A stretch of 64,000 nucleotides of DNA from Oryzias latipes (Eukaryota; Chordata; Actinopteri; Beloniformes; Adrianichthyidae). How positions within the stretch are numbered: the first letter of the stretch is position 1; each line of letters begins with the position of its first letter. Where the stretch lies: positions 26,720,773-26,784,772 of the forward strand of contig NC_019879.2 in NCBI RefSeq assembly GCF_002234675.1, written 5' to 3'. The notes beneath the pieces were generated by a model, which was given only the letters and a program-made list of their open reading frames with translations, was not told the origin of the DNA and did no database searches. Below, in pieces: positions 12,601 to 27,100 of this stretch. Both the position numbers and the translations under genes were made by a program.

Positions 12601-15600
12601 ATGACAGTGGTAGCTGTGGTGCAACTCTTGGTTCTGGGAGTGCAGTCTGAGGACACTTCATTTTGTAAAGGTAGAACCTTCTGAACCAACCTGCTTCTGG
12701 AACCAGTATAAGACTGAGGTAGATGGATTTGTAAAGCGGCTTTACTTGACTGGGGTACGGCTGTGGAAGGATTCCGGTCCTGTGGACAGGAGGTTCTGGT
12801 GGGATCTGCATCTTCAACTGTAGATTCTCTTGAGTTTTGGGTGTACTTCCAGTCTTGATGGGGAATTATTTCTCGGTCATTGAAAAACTGTGTGAAATTG
12901 GTATTTTTGCACGTTACTGTTTTGCTTTGAGGACATGTACCATTAGAATTGTTGAGCCCAGCATCTTCTGGATGGATCCTACATTTATGCAGATCTGAGT
13001 CTTGATCATTCAGAGACTGAAGACAGGCCAGATTCAGATTTAGAGCCTCTGAAGTGTGGGTATTTTTGGTTTCTCTTGGTGGTGGTGCACTCCTCATGTC
13101 AGGGACATTACTGTCTGAGGAATAATCAACTGTGTTCAATCTGCAAACAGGGCTAGATCCAGGTTTAACTAAGTCTAGGCTTGGTTTAGGACTGCCAATA
13201 GATTTTTCTCTACTCATTGAGAATATGTCAGAACTGATTTCACTGGTAGTCAAGCTGGTGCAAAGAGTGCTGGGGAAGAGTCTCGGAGCAGGAAGTGTAA
13301 ACGGACTCTTGGCCAATGAACTGGACTCTGATTTGAACCTGTGATGAAGCAGAAAGAAGTTACTTTTCTGTTTGTGGTGAACTCATCATCTGAAAGCAAC
13401 AAACTAGAGTGGATGGGGATGACAATCACCTGCTTGTGCTGCTGTGAAGACATACAGAGGGAGAAGAACAACCTTCTGTGGGGTTGGAGTGTCTTTGTTG
13501 AGGGACAGAACCGGTGTCGGCTCCAGCTGTGCTTTGTTCTGACTGGCCCTGGCAGCTGACCCGACTGACACGAAGACTGTGGGAGCTGATGCACAAAGCC
13601 TCCTCAACATCTGACTGAAACATGGTGGACTCAGGAGTCTCCGCCAGCGGGGGCAGAGAAATGTCATCAGGTGAAGCACAGTCATATTCATCATTTGAAA
13701 AACAATCCTCTGTAATTGCATCTTTTTGGAGTTCCACCTCTGCTGATGAATCCTGGGTAAAAGATGAATAAAGAGTATTAGTCTGAAAAAGCTCTGCTTG
13801 TATTTAGCAACTAAAAAAATGTAACTTTATTATAATGGGTATAGATTGACTTTGGTAAATTCTCTTTTCTTTAGACTCTAAAAAAACATAGTTGAGGCCT
13901 TAAATCATAATTTAAGCTGCAATTGTTTTGGCCTGTGAATATCTTTTGACAAACTGTGGTTGTGTCCGAATTCCTTCACTGCAAAACACCAGTATGCATC
14001 AATGGTCACTAAATTGGCAAATATAGACCACAATTCATTGTGTTTGAAGGATTTTTGTGAAAAAATGTGTAGTTAGGGAGTAGGGAAGGAATTTGGACAT
14101 ACCCTGCAAGTAACTTACATTTTCTTGGAAATTTGTTTTCAGGTGGGTAAACTCAACAGAGCGTCACTTTACAGTTCTGCTTTTTCATCGCCTTAAGGCC
14201 ATTTTAGAAACACTGTTTTCGCAGCTGGGTAGCTCGGTTGGTAAGGTAAAAGGCTACCACGCAGGAATCCAGGGTTCGATTGAACCTGGGGGCAATTACC
14301 ATATCAATGGCGAGTAATTAACATCACCCAGTGAGGGCCCTTGGGCAAGTCTCTTAACGCTACTGCTTCCCGGGCGCGGTTCGGCTGCAGCATCAGAATC
14401 TAACTGGTGATGCCATACATCCAGTGAACATATGTCAATAATGGTCAATAGCAATATGTAGAAAAAGTATGTACTGAGATGAGGTCACACTAAACCCTCA
14501 CATTCAATTCAATTCAATTAAATTTTATTTGTATAGCCCAAAATCACAACAACAGTCGTCTCGATGGGCTTCCAGGGTTAGGGTGCAGTGGCTGCCCTCT
14601 GCTGGTGGTTTGCCAAAGTTAGCACATCATGTGACAAAAAAAAATAACTAGCTTTTGTGGAAATTACCAACCTGTGCTGGTGTGATGTTTAATCCACAGG
14701 AAGTGGCAGCTTTTCCCATTTCATGTGTCTTCTGGGAGGCAGAGGTTGTGAGCTGGGGCTGAGTGGTGACAGCCTGTGGTTGGCTGTGGACTGTGTTGAC
14801 CCTTCGATTGGTTACAGGAGAGCAGGAGAGGCTGGAACTGTGATTGAAGCACTGAGTGAAGCTGAAGAGAACATTGTTAGAAAAAGCATTCATTCGTTTT
14901 TTTCCATGGTTGTGACCAGACTCTGCAGTGTTGTCTTTGAAGAACTGGACGGATGAGACAGATGGTTGGCCTCACCTCACTGAGAAACGACAAGTTAATT
15001 AGTTACTCAGTGACTGCAAGGACTCCAGTTCCCATATCATCATCCTTCCACCACCTTACTTGGCAGCTAAATGAGGGATTTTGTTCTGTGCATCACAATC
15101 ATTTCAGTGACTTTCTGGATGAGCACCATACAATGAAAGCTGAAGGAAAAGGTCTAAAGATACAGAGCCAGAGCAAAGGTAACAGGATTTATGTTTTCTG
15201 GGCATTTCTACCAACCTGCCATTTCCATCCTGATGGAAAGTCTGTGGGAAAGAAGCTTCCCTCTTGGCTGAAGTCTGCTTTCCCGAGAAGGCCTCTTTCC
15301 CAGCATCCTCAGCGGTCACTTCAGGAGTGTGGCCTGTCTCTTTCAGCTCAGACTGAATAAACAAGACACATTCAATTAATAGTGTGTTAAAAGATAGAAC
15401 TTTGACTTCTCTAGAAATGTTATTTGGAAGTCCGAACACAGGATTCGATTCTTCAGAGCTGGGTTTTAAAGGTTGACCCAGAAGATATTTCTCTGCTCAT
15501 CTGAGTAGATTCCTCTGTACATTCCTCTGTAGTTCATTCAGTTGACGTGGAACTACAAACACATACTCAAAGCCCCGGTCACATGCAGGTTTTTGGGTTT

Positions 15601-18600
15601 TGGGGTTTTCCGGGCCTGTTGACGGTTGTAGAGAGGAGCAGCTGCATCTTAAGGGGAGCGCAGGCGTCTGTTCCTTTGAAGGACGCACAGCCACCTCAAG
15701 GGATGTCATGAAAATGGAACGTACCATTGCCGTGCATCTAGTAAGTGTATCCTGAAGTTTTCGTAAGGCTGATAAAAGTTGCACTCACTTATGACAAATG
15801 GGTGATGCAGTCGTACTGTGTACTTATGCCACACTCTAGTTGTTAGTAAGGTGTGAGTACCGGCTCCTCACTGCTCCTTACTGACCCCGTGCAAATGCGG
15901 CACGCATGAGGTGTGCAGGGGGTTTGTAAGTGCCTGTAGGTTGTCCACACAAACTGTACCCTCAGTGTCTATTTGCCTAATTTCTAACACGCAAGAGCAC
16001 GTATCGATGACGTGAACATCACTAATGGGCTTCCAGCGCAGCCCACAGGATTTGTGGGGTTTCAATATTTGACAAAAACCATACAACACGCCTGCATCTC
16101 ACTTGCTTCACCCTTTGCCTGCCCTTGTGTGTTGTACAGATGTTCACTGTCACAGGCTGTCAACCGCAGTATTCCTCCTGTATCCACCCATATAGGCATG
16201 GGGGCAGTTCTGACTAAGGCTTTAATTATCTTGAGTCTGTGGTTCTGCTCGAAACCTGACTTGCTTTTTAAAAAAATGAAAAAACATGTTTCTGATTTGA
16301 ATGATTTTACCATTCCGTCATCCTCCTCTGTGCTACGATTATCCCTTTGTTTTCTCTTTTCTGTCATTTGCTCCTCACTTTCTCCTTCTTGTGTTTCCTC
16401 TTCATCCATCTGCAAGCAGAAAAAACAAACACGAGTGCTACGTCTCAGCGTTCCGTGTCTCTGTGTGACAGAAGTCTGTCTTTTTTTTCTTTTTTTTTAA
16501 CACATGAAGAGGAAGTCACATTAAATTTGCTTTGACTCAAACACAGGTGCATCACCTTCAACTTGGCCTCCAGCTCCACCAACTGCCTGCTCAGCTCTCT
16601 GATGGAGGCCACAATCTCACAGTGCTTTTTCATTGTTTTCTCCACGTAGCGTTGCCCTTCTTCCACCCCTGGAACAAACAGTTCATGCCATTTAAACCCT
16701 GTAAACTGCAAAAAAATATTACAAAGTTAAATATTAAAGATTTTATTTAAGACCCAAAAAACAAAACAAGCTAAATTACATTATCATAAATTAATATAGA
16801 AAAATTAAACCAAGATCCAGTTTGTAACATGAACAGCTTGGAGCAGTCCTTTCAGAATAAAAGCCCCTGATTGTCACACACCATACAGTTTTTCTGCGAG
16901 TTCTGTGATCTGGCTGATCCTCTCCTCCTGCTCAGGAACTGTCGGCCACACGAACTTCTCAAGCTGGCAGTGGAGGGTGGAGATGGCTTTGGGGCTGCGA
17001 CACTCAGTGGAAAACTTCACCACACGAGTTATGGTGGAGTTCGCCTCCTCACACCAGAACTGATACTGCCGACATAAAAGAACATGTCAAAACAGGAGAA
17101 AAATGACTCAAATCCACTTCCTGTCTGGTCTGGAGGGTAAAGCCTTTCTTTGTTCCATTAAGGCTACGGATGAAGGAGCTCTCGCACCTCCTGCATGGCT
17201 TGGTGCAGCCTGCTGGTCATGTCGAGAGTTTTTTGGTGTTCACACAAGCTACGCTCCAACTCTCCCATTTGTTTCCGGAGCTCGTTGATGGTGTCCTCCA
17301 GCTGCTGGGCCATGCCCCCGTCCTTCACCTGCAAGGACATTTGAGCCTCCACCCCATGCACCCGTTTTCTGATAGCCTGAAGGAGCAGACAGAGCTTGTG
17401 ATGACAGACTGACATTTCATTGCGCTGTAACTTTCAATCCCACCCTGCCAACCTGCAGCTTCTCTCCATACACCTCCACCTGCTGCAACTGGTTCCTGAC
17501 AACCTTCAGGTTCCTGGTTCTGTTGTTCCTTTTTAGGTAGTTAAACCTGGTGTTGCTGAAGCATTTTTTCAGCTCCTTAAAAGAGTCCCAAAGCTGAAAC
17601 ACCAGAAAAACGAGGTTTAAACATCATCTCATCGTGTTATCAGTCAACACCATCAAAGGAACTGTATGACAAACCTAAAGCATTAATAACCCTCAAAGAT
17701 CAACAACAACAACAACCAAACAAAGATTTAAAAATATTTCTAAACTGTGAATTTTCCTCAACAGCTTCCTCACCTGGTTAATGCTGTCCTGCAGCAGGTG
17801 TGTCAGCTGATCTCTGTGCAGCTCCTCTTCACGCTGTGCTGCTTCACTTAGCCAGGACCCGCACAGGGAGTCCAGGGAGAGGAGCCGAGCCTCCAGCTGC
17901 TCCACACGGAAACGCGTCCAGTCCTGATGAAGCAAGAAAGGAATCCGATAGGCAAGAAAACAGCGCCACCACATGGCTGTTGACTGGTTCAAGGAGTAAA
18001 AGGCTCTTAATTTTAGACCAAAGACTCATCATTGTCAGTTACTCTATTCAAATGATCATATACTATTACATACATTGTATTTATATTTATACCATGGTGA
18101 GTACTCGAATCTAATTGGCTGTTGGGTGTCCATTAGGTAAGCGTTAATGCCCGACGAGGTATGGATTATCAGAAATTAAAGGTTGAACTGTCCGATGTGA
18201 AGCGGAGGATGTTTGGTTCCACCAAGTCCGTTAATTTCTGATACTTCGAGGGACCTTGTCCCGCTCATGCCATGGAAATACATACTCAACCAATTTTTAG
18301 AACTTTAATCTTGTTATTGTTTTAGTTTTAAATCGTTTTTTTTTTTTTTTTTTTACAAAAAGCAGACTATTTGACACGTGGTGTGACACATTGTAACGGT
18401 TGCAGAGCACCCTCCAAACTCGCACTGCAGCGGCAAAGGAACGTGGTATGCTGTTACGGCTACCCACACACATTCAGGCCAGCGCCTTGCACTGAGCTAA
18501 AGGACAGTTGTTAAAAACAGCAAAGGACAATCACACAAAGATGGGATCCCTCCCTCACCCACCCACACCCAACCTACCCAGTTCCCCCAGTAGAACCCTG

Positions 18601-21600
18601 AACAGAAACAAAGAACTGCAGCTTAAAGAAGGTCTGGCTTGGTACTGCTGTGAGGAAACGATAATGGGGATCCATTTATTCCAAGGCCCAGCCCGACCAC
18701 AGGGGTCACTACCACAGCGCCCGCCCAACACAGAGCAGCCCAGGGCCCACTCCTTGGCTATTAGACCACAGAGCGGGACCCCAGCCCGCCCAACGAGAAC
18801 GGGCACTGCAGCAACAGCACCCCCTACAGGTCAAGCTGGTGGTGCCTCAGAAAAATGGATCCCCAAGAGGAAACACTGGAGTTAAAAACATCAGAATAAA
18901 AATTATCATAAAATAAAAACAATAAAAGTAGAAAAAAGATAAAAATTAAAATAAGATTTAACAATTTTAGCAATTAAAAAATAAAATACGTAAACTGATT
19001 AAAACATAACCTACGTATCATTGGTAAAATAACACTAAAAAGAATAGCATATTAAAAACAGAGATAATAATAGTCCTTACAAATAAATATATATTCTATA
19101 GGTTCTTGTTTTGTTTTTATTTGGATGCTCGGAATAAACCAATTCAATTAAAAAAATTACACTGAGCCAAAATATTGTGTAATATTGTGTGTGTGGGGGG
19201 GGGGGGGGGGGGGGGCGTGTCTGTGTGTGTGTGTGCGCACTTATCCGTACAGTGCTCTTGACTGCAGCACAGATGTCCCCCCCCAGTGCTGTTGAGGTTT
19301 TGAATAGGTTTAAGATCTGCTGTCGTCTCTCTCCGTGCCGGCTGAGCTCAACATCAGAAAATCCAGTTGAAGTTCTCCTGAACTCTGCATGGAGCAGCCC
19401 TTCCAGCTGGACAGAAAGACAATGAAACAGAAAATTTGTGTTTCATGTAATAATCACTGTAATGATGACAGCACCACTCATCTCCAGTTTAAATCGTTCC
19501 ATCTACTTTACAAATACGCCAAATCCCTTTCGAGGTCATGGGTTGCTGGAGCCTATCCCAGCTGCAGTCAAGCAAAGGCGGGGGACACCCTGAACAGGTC
19601 ACCAATATCATCACAGGGCAGTTTAAATTATTAGTTATGTAAAAAACGTTTTTTATCAGAAAAAGAATTTCGCCAAGGATGAAAATTTAGAAAACAAAAA
19701 ATCCTTATTTTTAATTGATTTTAGACCACTCTTTCACAAAAAGCAGACTATTTGATATGCAATTTTGAACACCCTTCATTCGTCTGCACATTGCTGTTGT
19801 TCTTCTCTTCTTTTTTCTTTCTCTTTTTTTTGCACTGAACTGCTGTAGCAATTGAATTTCCCCAACGTGGGATCAATAAAGAATATCTTATCTTATCAGT
19901 GCGAAGCATTGTCATGTAATGGGTAGAGAGCCTACACCGGCCTGATCAATTCAAAATCAATGAAATCATGAACTTGTAAATGAAAATGGTGTTGATTCAG
20001 CATTTTGGCATTGATACGTAGCCCAAATGCATACATCTCTTTGATACAATTGTTTTTTAAAGAGTTACACCAAGATGACCATCAGGGTTCCCATCATTCT
20101 GTTTCTGTTCTTCAGCTGTCAGATCCTCTCTTGTGGAGCCAGCTCACTGCTTCAGTTCAGGAGGCAAAAATCTGTCTGTCATTTTTTTCCTCAAAGATCC
20201 ACTCCGATGACGATCATGTTTTTAACATGTTCTTGTGGCATTTTTCTAATGATGGAGATAATATATATTTAAAAAAATTAACCATAAAATTACATTATTA
20301 CAGTATTTCTATGTTTAAATCGCTGTGAATAAGGAGCAGATTAAATAATACAGTTTTAAAAAGAGCGTATTTGTGATGTAGAAAATACACAAGCTCTCTG
20401 CTCCGCTCCATTCAGATTCATCCACTTATAGGCGAATAGATCCATGCACCTCTTTGTTTTCCTCGTCCGAGCTAACCTCTGGCTCAAATGTTGCTTCCCT
20501 TTTTTTTGTTGAACTGATTAAGTTAGAGGTATGAGGGGCTGTGAGCCAGTAACCCAGTTTGTAGCCCATTTATGGGTGACTGGAAGGGGGATCGGGATTG
20601 ATCCATGCTAACACTTCTGTTTCTGATGAACTCCTGTCCCTCTGCAGAAACCATGACCTTGAAAATGACACAGGTTTTTTGATTTAGGCTAAAACCAGCA
20701 TAATCATAGTTCTGTTGGTTTTCTGCTCCTCTCACCTGCTTAGCTGCGATGTGGAATCTGCTCGTCAGCTCCAGGATGGCCTCACTCTGCTGGATCTTAC
20801 TCTTCACCGTCCCCTGGAGCTTCACCATCTTTGACACATCTTCCTCCTCCACCATGTCTCCCTGCAGCTTCTTAAGCCTAGCAAGGATTTGTTTCACTTT
20901 TGGCCAGCTCTTCAGCATGTTCTCCACCTCAGCATCTAGCTGCTGTTGTGAAACAAAGCCGAAAAATGTTTGGTGAAATTAAAAAGATCTTTGTCAGCCC
21001 TGCCAGAATCTTCTGACGTACACTGAAATGCGGTCTGGCCTGTCTGAAGTGTTCCAGCAGCTTGGAGGTGTTCAGGTCCAAACCCAGATCCACGCAGGTG
21101 CAGGAATCCAGCAGTTCAGAGACACATTTCAGGTCCTGCAAGGTCTGGGGAGGACCCACAGCTGTTAAGCACAAACTCAAGGTTTTAAGGCATGACCACA
21201 TCAGACCTTGCTCAGTCTCTTCTGGTATTCCCTGCAGAGCCTCGCATCCTCCTCCTGATCCCTCAGCTGTTCCATTTCCAGTTTGCTTTCACCGATTTGC
21301 TTCATAGTTTGCTGGACCATCAGCAGCAGTGTCTGTGAGTTCAGCTCTGATCCCTGAACAAAAACACATTATCTCACATTTGACTCTGTTATTTTTTACT
21401 CATAAGACTGATATAAACTTCATTTAGGCTTTAAGGAACCTCATATGGAAGAATTTGTCACAAAAAAGAGAAAAAAAATTAAAAATTTGCTTCAATCTTG
21501 TTACCACTTTTGTTTATTTGAACCCTGGAGAACAGTTAAGACAATTTACTTCATTTTGGCTAGCAAAAATAGTAATAATAAAAATGTAAAACTAGAAAAA

Positions 21601-24025
21601 ATAAATAAAAATTAAAAACTGATTTTCAAAAAGCGTCCATTCATTCATTTCTCTTCATTTTCTATTCTGCTTTTCCCTTTCGGGGTCATGGGGCTGCCGC
21701 AGCCTATCCCGGCCACTTGTGGGCGAAGCGTCCAAATTGTACCAATTGGGTTTTTCAGCGTTAAAAAGAACACGAAGCAAAGAATGTTGTTGTCATGCTT
21801 TGACAACTCGAATGTCACATTTTTCTTTGTTATTATTTTAATGCCATCCTATTGTCTTCATCATTTAACATTTTTATCTGAAGCTCTTTCTCCCCGTTTC
21901 TGGTTACCATGGTCGCTGCATGGATGCAGCTGTCTCCCAGTTCCTCAGCTGCGTCTATCTTCTTCTTCATTTCAACATACAGGGTCTCAATTTCAATTTG
22001 ACCAGACTCTGCCTCCTCTTCATCTTCCTCCTTCCTCCTCTGGAAGTGCTCCCTGAGCTCCTTCATCTCCACATCCACCTGAGGAACAAGAGCACCCCCT
22101 CGATATAGCTCAAATGTAAACATGTTAGGTTCAGACTTTATTTCACCTCATGGTTTTATCTGCATTGCTTTAACATGACTTCCTCATTACAACACACAAC
22201 ACAGTGCATAAGTTAAGGAGCTTTATTTTTAGTTAAGTCTGTAGAAAATTCTTCGCATACAGTAGATGAGAAATTATGCAAACATCTTCCAGCTCTGTTG
22301 GTTTGTGGGAATTATGGGGGAGGTTAATCGAGGTTTTCTGACCTGCTGAGCGGTACGGAGGAGGCCGACATACGACTGCAGCAGCTGCACGCGGCAGTCG
22401 GTCTTCTTCCTCAGAACCTGCAGCTCCTTCAGAACCCGCCCGACCCGATCTGCATCACCAAGACTCTGTGACTCAGGTAGAGTTTGCTGAACACCGTTGG
22501 GTCCAGTGGAGGTTCCCACACATCCTCCCCTCAGCCGCTTGGTCAGGGCCTTCAGAAAGGTCATCTGCCTGCCCACCTCACCGTGGCGGTGGGGGCCGGT
22601 TTTGCTGGATTCTTTGTTTGGACCCAGAATCTGTTCCCAGCTCTCAACGTCATGATCTGCAGACTAGAAACAGAACCAACTGAAAACACACAAAGCTGAG
22701 AGTGTGTGTGTGTGTTTGCCGTTGCAGAAACGCATGTTTGTCAAAGCTGCAAAATTGTATTCACTAAAGTACAAGTAAATGGCAGCCAATTTAGAATCAC
22801 TTAAACAATATTTAAAAAGTAGACTGCTGCTGAAGTAATGAATGACAGTGTTATAGTTTACCTAAAAATATCAAAAATGTCATCCGATTTCTTTAGTCTT
22901 TTCAGGAAATACTGTTTTAGGACACACGATATCCAGATGTGCGTGTCTGTGCACCCATTTTATATACATATATATATATATACATATATATGTACCGTAT
23001 ATGTGTGTGTGTACCTTAATGTGTGCATACAGCTGCATATGTTTGTGAGCATGTGCAGCTGGATGTTTGCAGGTGTGTGGTGTTTCTAAATGTGTGCATT
23101 TAATTGGAAGTGCGTGTGCTTGTATGTGTGCTTACAGCTGCCAGCTTGTCTACCTGACTGAAGTAAAGCAGCTGCAGGTGTTTGTGTGCATGGGTAAACA
23201 TGCAGGGGCAGGAGTGTACATGTAAATGTGTAAATGCCCTTGCAGGTGTGTGTTTGTCAACCTGAGTTAAAGCAGTTGCGGGTGCGTGTATCTGAATATG
23301 TGCGTGCAGCTGCAGTTGTTTGTGCACATGTGTAACTGGCGGTTTGCATACAGCTGGAGGTGTGCGTATCTGAATTTGTGCATGCAGCTGACAGTTTTTG
23401 TTTCTGAATGTGTGAATGCAGCTGCAGGTGTGCATCTGTCTACCTGAATGAGTTAAAGCAGCTACCAGTTTGTGCTCCAGAATGCATGCATGTACCTACC
23501 TGAATGAGTTGAAGCAGCAGCGGGTGTTTATGTCTTAAAGTGTGCATACGAGTTAATTCAGTCTCGATAATCAGAAATGCACACAACCTGTTTCACAAAT
23601 TCAAACGCTCTGATTCACAACTGTAATTTTATGCAAACACGCAATATAAATTTGGAAATGCACACGTTGTGTTTCACAAATTCACACCCTGTGTTTCATA
23701 AAAACACACATGTTTGTGTTTGTCAAACAGAGCGTGTGCATTTGACAAACAGGTTGTGTGCATTTCTGATAATTGTATAGTATGCACACATAGATGTGTG
23801 TGTGTTCCAACATGTGTTTTGCAGTCGGTATGTGTGTGCCTGCAAGTGCAGGTGTGTGCTCCTTAATATGTGCATACAGCTGAATATGGCGGTTTTCTTT
23901 ACTATTTGCATACTGCTGTTGTGTGTATTTGAACGTTGGCATGCATGCAGCGTGTGTTTGTACCTGATAGAGTACATACAGCTACAGGTATGTGCATTTT
24001 TTTCTGAATGAGTCAAAGCAGCTAA

Positions 24026-24113
<88 letters not shown>

Positions 24114-27100
24114 CTGCATGTATTGATACAGCTGCAGGTGTTTCTGCGCTTTTGCATGAAGGTGTGTGTATTTAAATTTGTGCATACAGCTGCAGGGAAT
24201 GTTTTGAGTCTGAGAGTGTGCATGCACCCGCAGGTGTGTGTTTGTGTACCAGAATGTGTTTTTGCAGTTGAAGGTGTGTCTTCAGTGCGTGTTCAGCCTC
24301 AGACAGCCACCATTCAGATTTCCAGCTGTCTGATAACAGCTGCGTCCAGCGGCACACCTGCGACACACAGACAACATTCAGCTCCGCGTTCTCATAAACC
24401 CAGAAGAGCTTTTAGAATTGTATTCAGAAATTTTCATCAAATGCGTGGTTTGTTTTCAGGTTAAACTTCATCTTTTAATAATTAAACAAATTGGTTTCCT
24501 TTTTTTTCTTCATTTTCCTTCACAAAAAAACAAATAGGACACCTTCTCCTCAAGCCATTCCAATAAAGACAAACGCTGCTGCCGCTGATTGGTCAGGAGG
24601 GTGAAGTGGGCGTGTCCTTCCCCTTCTGGAGCATCGTCTTCCATTATTATCAGCAGGTCTGCCAAAGGTCTGGTACAGAAACGAGAAAAAGGCAAACTTC
24701 TCATGTCCACAGATCTCCTCTGCCGAGCAGCTTGAAGGTTTGAAACGTTTTCACATCAGTGCTGAAAGCTCTCAGAACGTTCTCCAGGTCAGGATGGAAA
24801 AACTTCTTTCTTCTAATGTAACAAACCTTTGAACAGTGTTGACATGAAGCCTTTTGGTTATTTCATCTTCATTTCTGCAGTGCCCCCCCCCCCCTACAGG
24901 AAGCCCCACAGATCTATATGAACGTCTCCTGACGTAATTCTTTCAAAAGGGTGAAGACTTCTGATTGAATGAGACGAGTTTGGCTGGATTTTTCATTTTA
25001 TTTTGAAGGTGAACTTGAGTTTTTATTGGGTCAGCTTTGAGAAAGTGGAGTGGAAGGACTAGTGAAACACAAATAACGTGTTATTCAGAAAGTTTCAGCT
25101 TCTGATCTGAAACCACTTTCATCATTTCTTAAAGCTGCATTCAGAGTTGGCATGAAATTAGCCCCAGCTTGAATTTTGTTCTGTTTTGTGTAGCAGAATC
25201 AATTTTGGAGAGTTTTTGGAAAACTCTTGTTAGAAAACATTTCCTGCTGAAGCTAAGCAGTTTTGATGCTCACGTGTTCTGGAGGCTTCATAGAAAGTGG
25301 AGTTCTGACCTGGTGGCGGCAGCAGGAGCGTGCCGGTCCTCTTTGAGGGTCACTTCAGGCTCCCTGACATCTCCAGGCTGAGAAAGGATTTTAGCAACAG
25401 TTCAGAAACAGAATCTTTCTGTCAGAACTACGGTAGTTTACTTTTAAGATCTTCATCCCTCAGTTTGGACCAGAAAACCTAAAACTGGTTCTGCATGAGA
25501 TCTGTGGAAACCAAACCAGATTCTCACCTGCAAATTAGACCTGTCCTCTGATCTAGACTGTGGATTCTCTTTAGATCCAGATTCAGACTGAAGTTGTGAT
25601 TTGAACCCTGACTCAAGGGTTTTGGTCTCCTTCAGTTTGAGTATCAATTCTTGTCGTCTGGTTTCCTCTGATCCTGATCCAGCACGTTGACTCGCTTCTG
25701 ATCTAGATTTTGGCTTTGGATCAAATCCAGGAGCTGGATTTCCTTCAGTTCTGAATCTGTTCTTCAGATTCTTTCTGACATCCGACTCAGAGTTTTCGGC
25801 TCCCACTGATTTGGACTTCACCTCAGGGTCCATTCTGGATCCAGTCTCCAGAACGTTGGTCTCCTCTGTTCTGGTTTGGAGCGTTTTCTTCGTTTTGTTC
25901 TCTGATCTGGAGCACAGCTTCAGATTTGATTCAGATCCTGAACTGAAGTCGTCTTCTCTAAACTCAGTAAGTAGTCTGTGAACTTTTGGACTGAGAGATC
26001 TTGACCCAGCTTGTTGCTTTTCAGTTTTACTTGATCCCCAGTCCGATATCTGATCAGCTGCTTGAAGCTGTGTAGATTCAGGAATCAGGTCTAACACAAA
26101 ACCTTGGTCCACATTTGGTCCTAATCCTGAATGAAGATCTGCAGTCTTCAGAGACTTAAATGTGGATGAGAACCCAGCCTGCAGGTCCAGACTTCCTGTC
26201 AGCTCTGTATTTATGTTTGGTTTCTGATATGCCTCGATTTCAAACTTCCGGTCTGACGTGGATCCTGACAGGAACTTTCTGAAGTCCTCACACTTGCTTC
26301 TGGGTTCCACAGATTTGCATAGGTCTGGTCCGGATCCTGGATTTGAGTCTTTGGTTTCCTCTAAATTGAAAGTGGACAACAGGACTGGAGAAATAGACTC
26401 AAACTGAAGGTTCTGGTCCTGCATCTGTAGAACTGTGGGACGGCAGTCCCACTGGGCCAAAAGCCGCTGCTGTTGTGGAAATAAAACAATTTTGAAATTA
26501 TTTTACATTTTAACCAAAATCCTCTTTAATTTCAAGCTAAAATCCAACCATTCTTTGATTTGAAATTTAGTCAAAGATTTTCTTTTATTACAGATTTCAG
26601 CTTTAAGAAGAAAAACCTTATATAAACATCAGTCAGGTGGAAAGTCAGATTTTCTTATTCAGGTGAGACAAGCGTTTATAAACTCCCGACATTTAACCCC
26701 ACTTTTGCTGTATGGTGCTAATTTGCAACACACCATCAAATCCAAAGTAATACAACCTAACCTTAAAAGGAAAAAATATTGACAAATTTTATTTTATTAA
26801 ACTGTAAATAAAGTCAGGTATGAATGGGTTAGAAGTGCAAATGCATGTGTCCAATAGTTAACTTTTGTTTCCTTTATTAACCCTAGAGAACCCCAGAACA
26901 ATTTATTTGTGGGCTCTTAACGTTATTGTGACAAATATTTCTTTAATTTGGATGAAAGCCATTAACAGCAGCCATAAAACTAACTAAAAAGAACATTTTT
27001 ATTTATTTATTTTCAAACGAGCTTTTGTCCTCACAGAATAAACGCCATTGTACTGACACAGCTGCAATCCCGCACTCGCTCCTTACATCAGACTCGATCT

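Noticed and set aside
14221..14290. Possible tRNA gene with A and B boxes
   Set aside because: The cloverleaf is degenerate and it is the head of a SINE present again at 50084.
23723..24227. Open frames with long His-Thr runs
   Set aside because: They are translations of the (TG)n microsatellite and the surrounding minisatellite in ccdc141 intron 10.
22900..24250. CRISPR-like array
   Set aside because: Units are contiguous and degenerate, without constant repeats separated by unique spacers. This is a vertebrate minisatellite.
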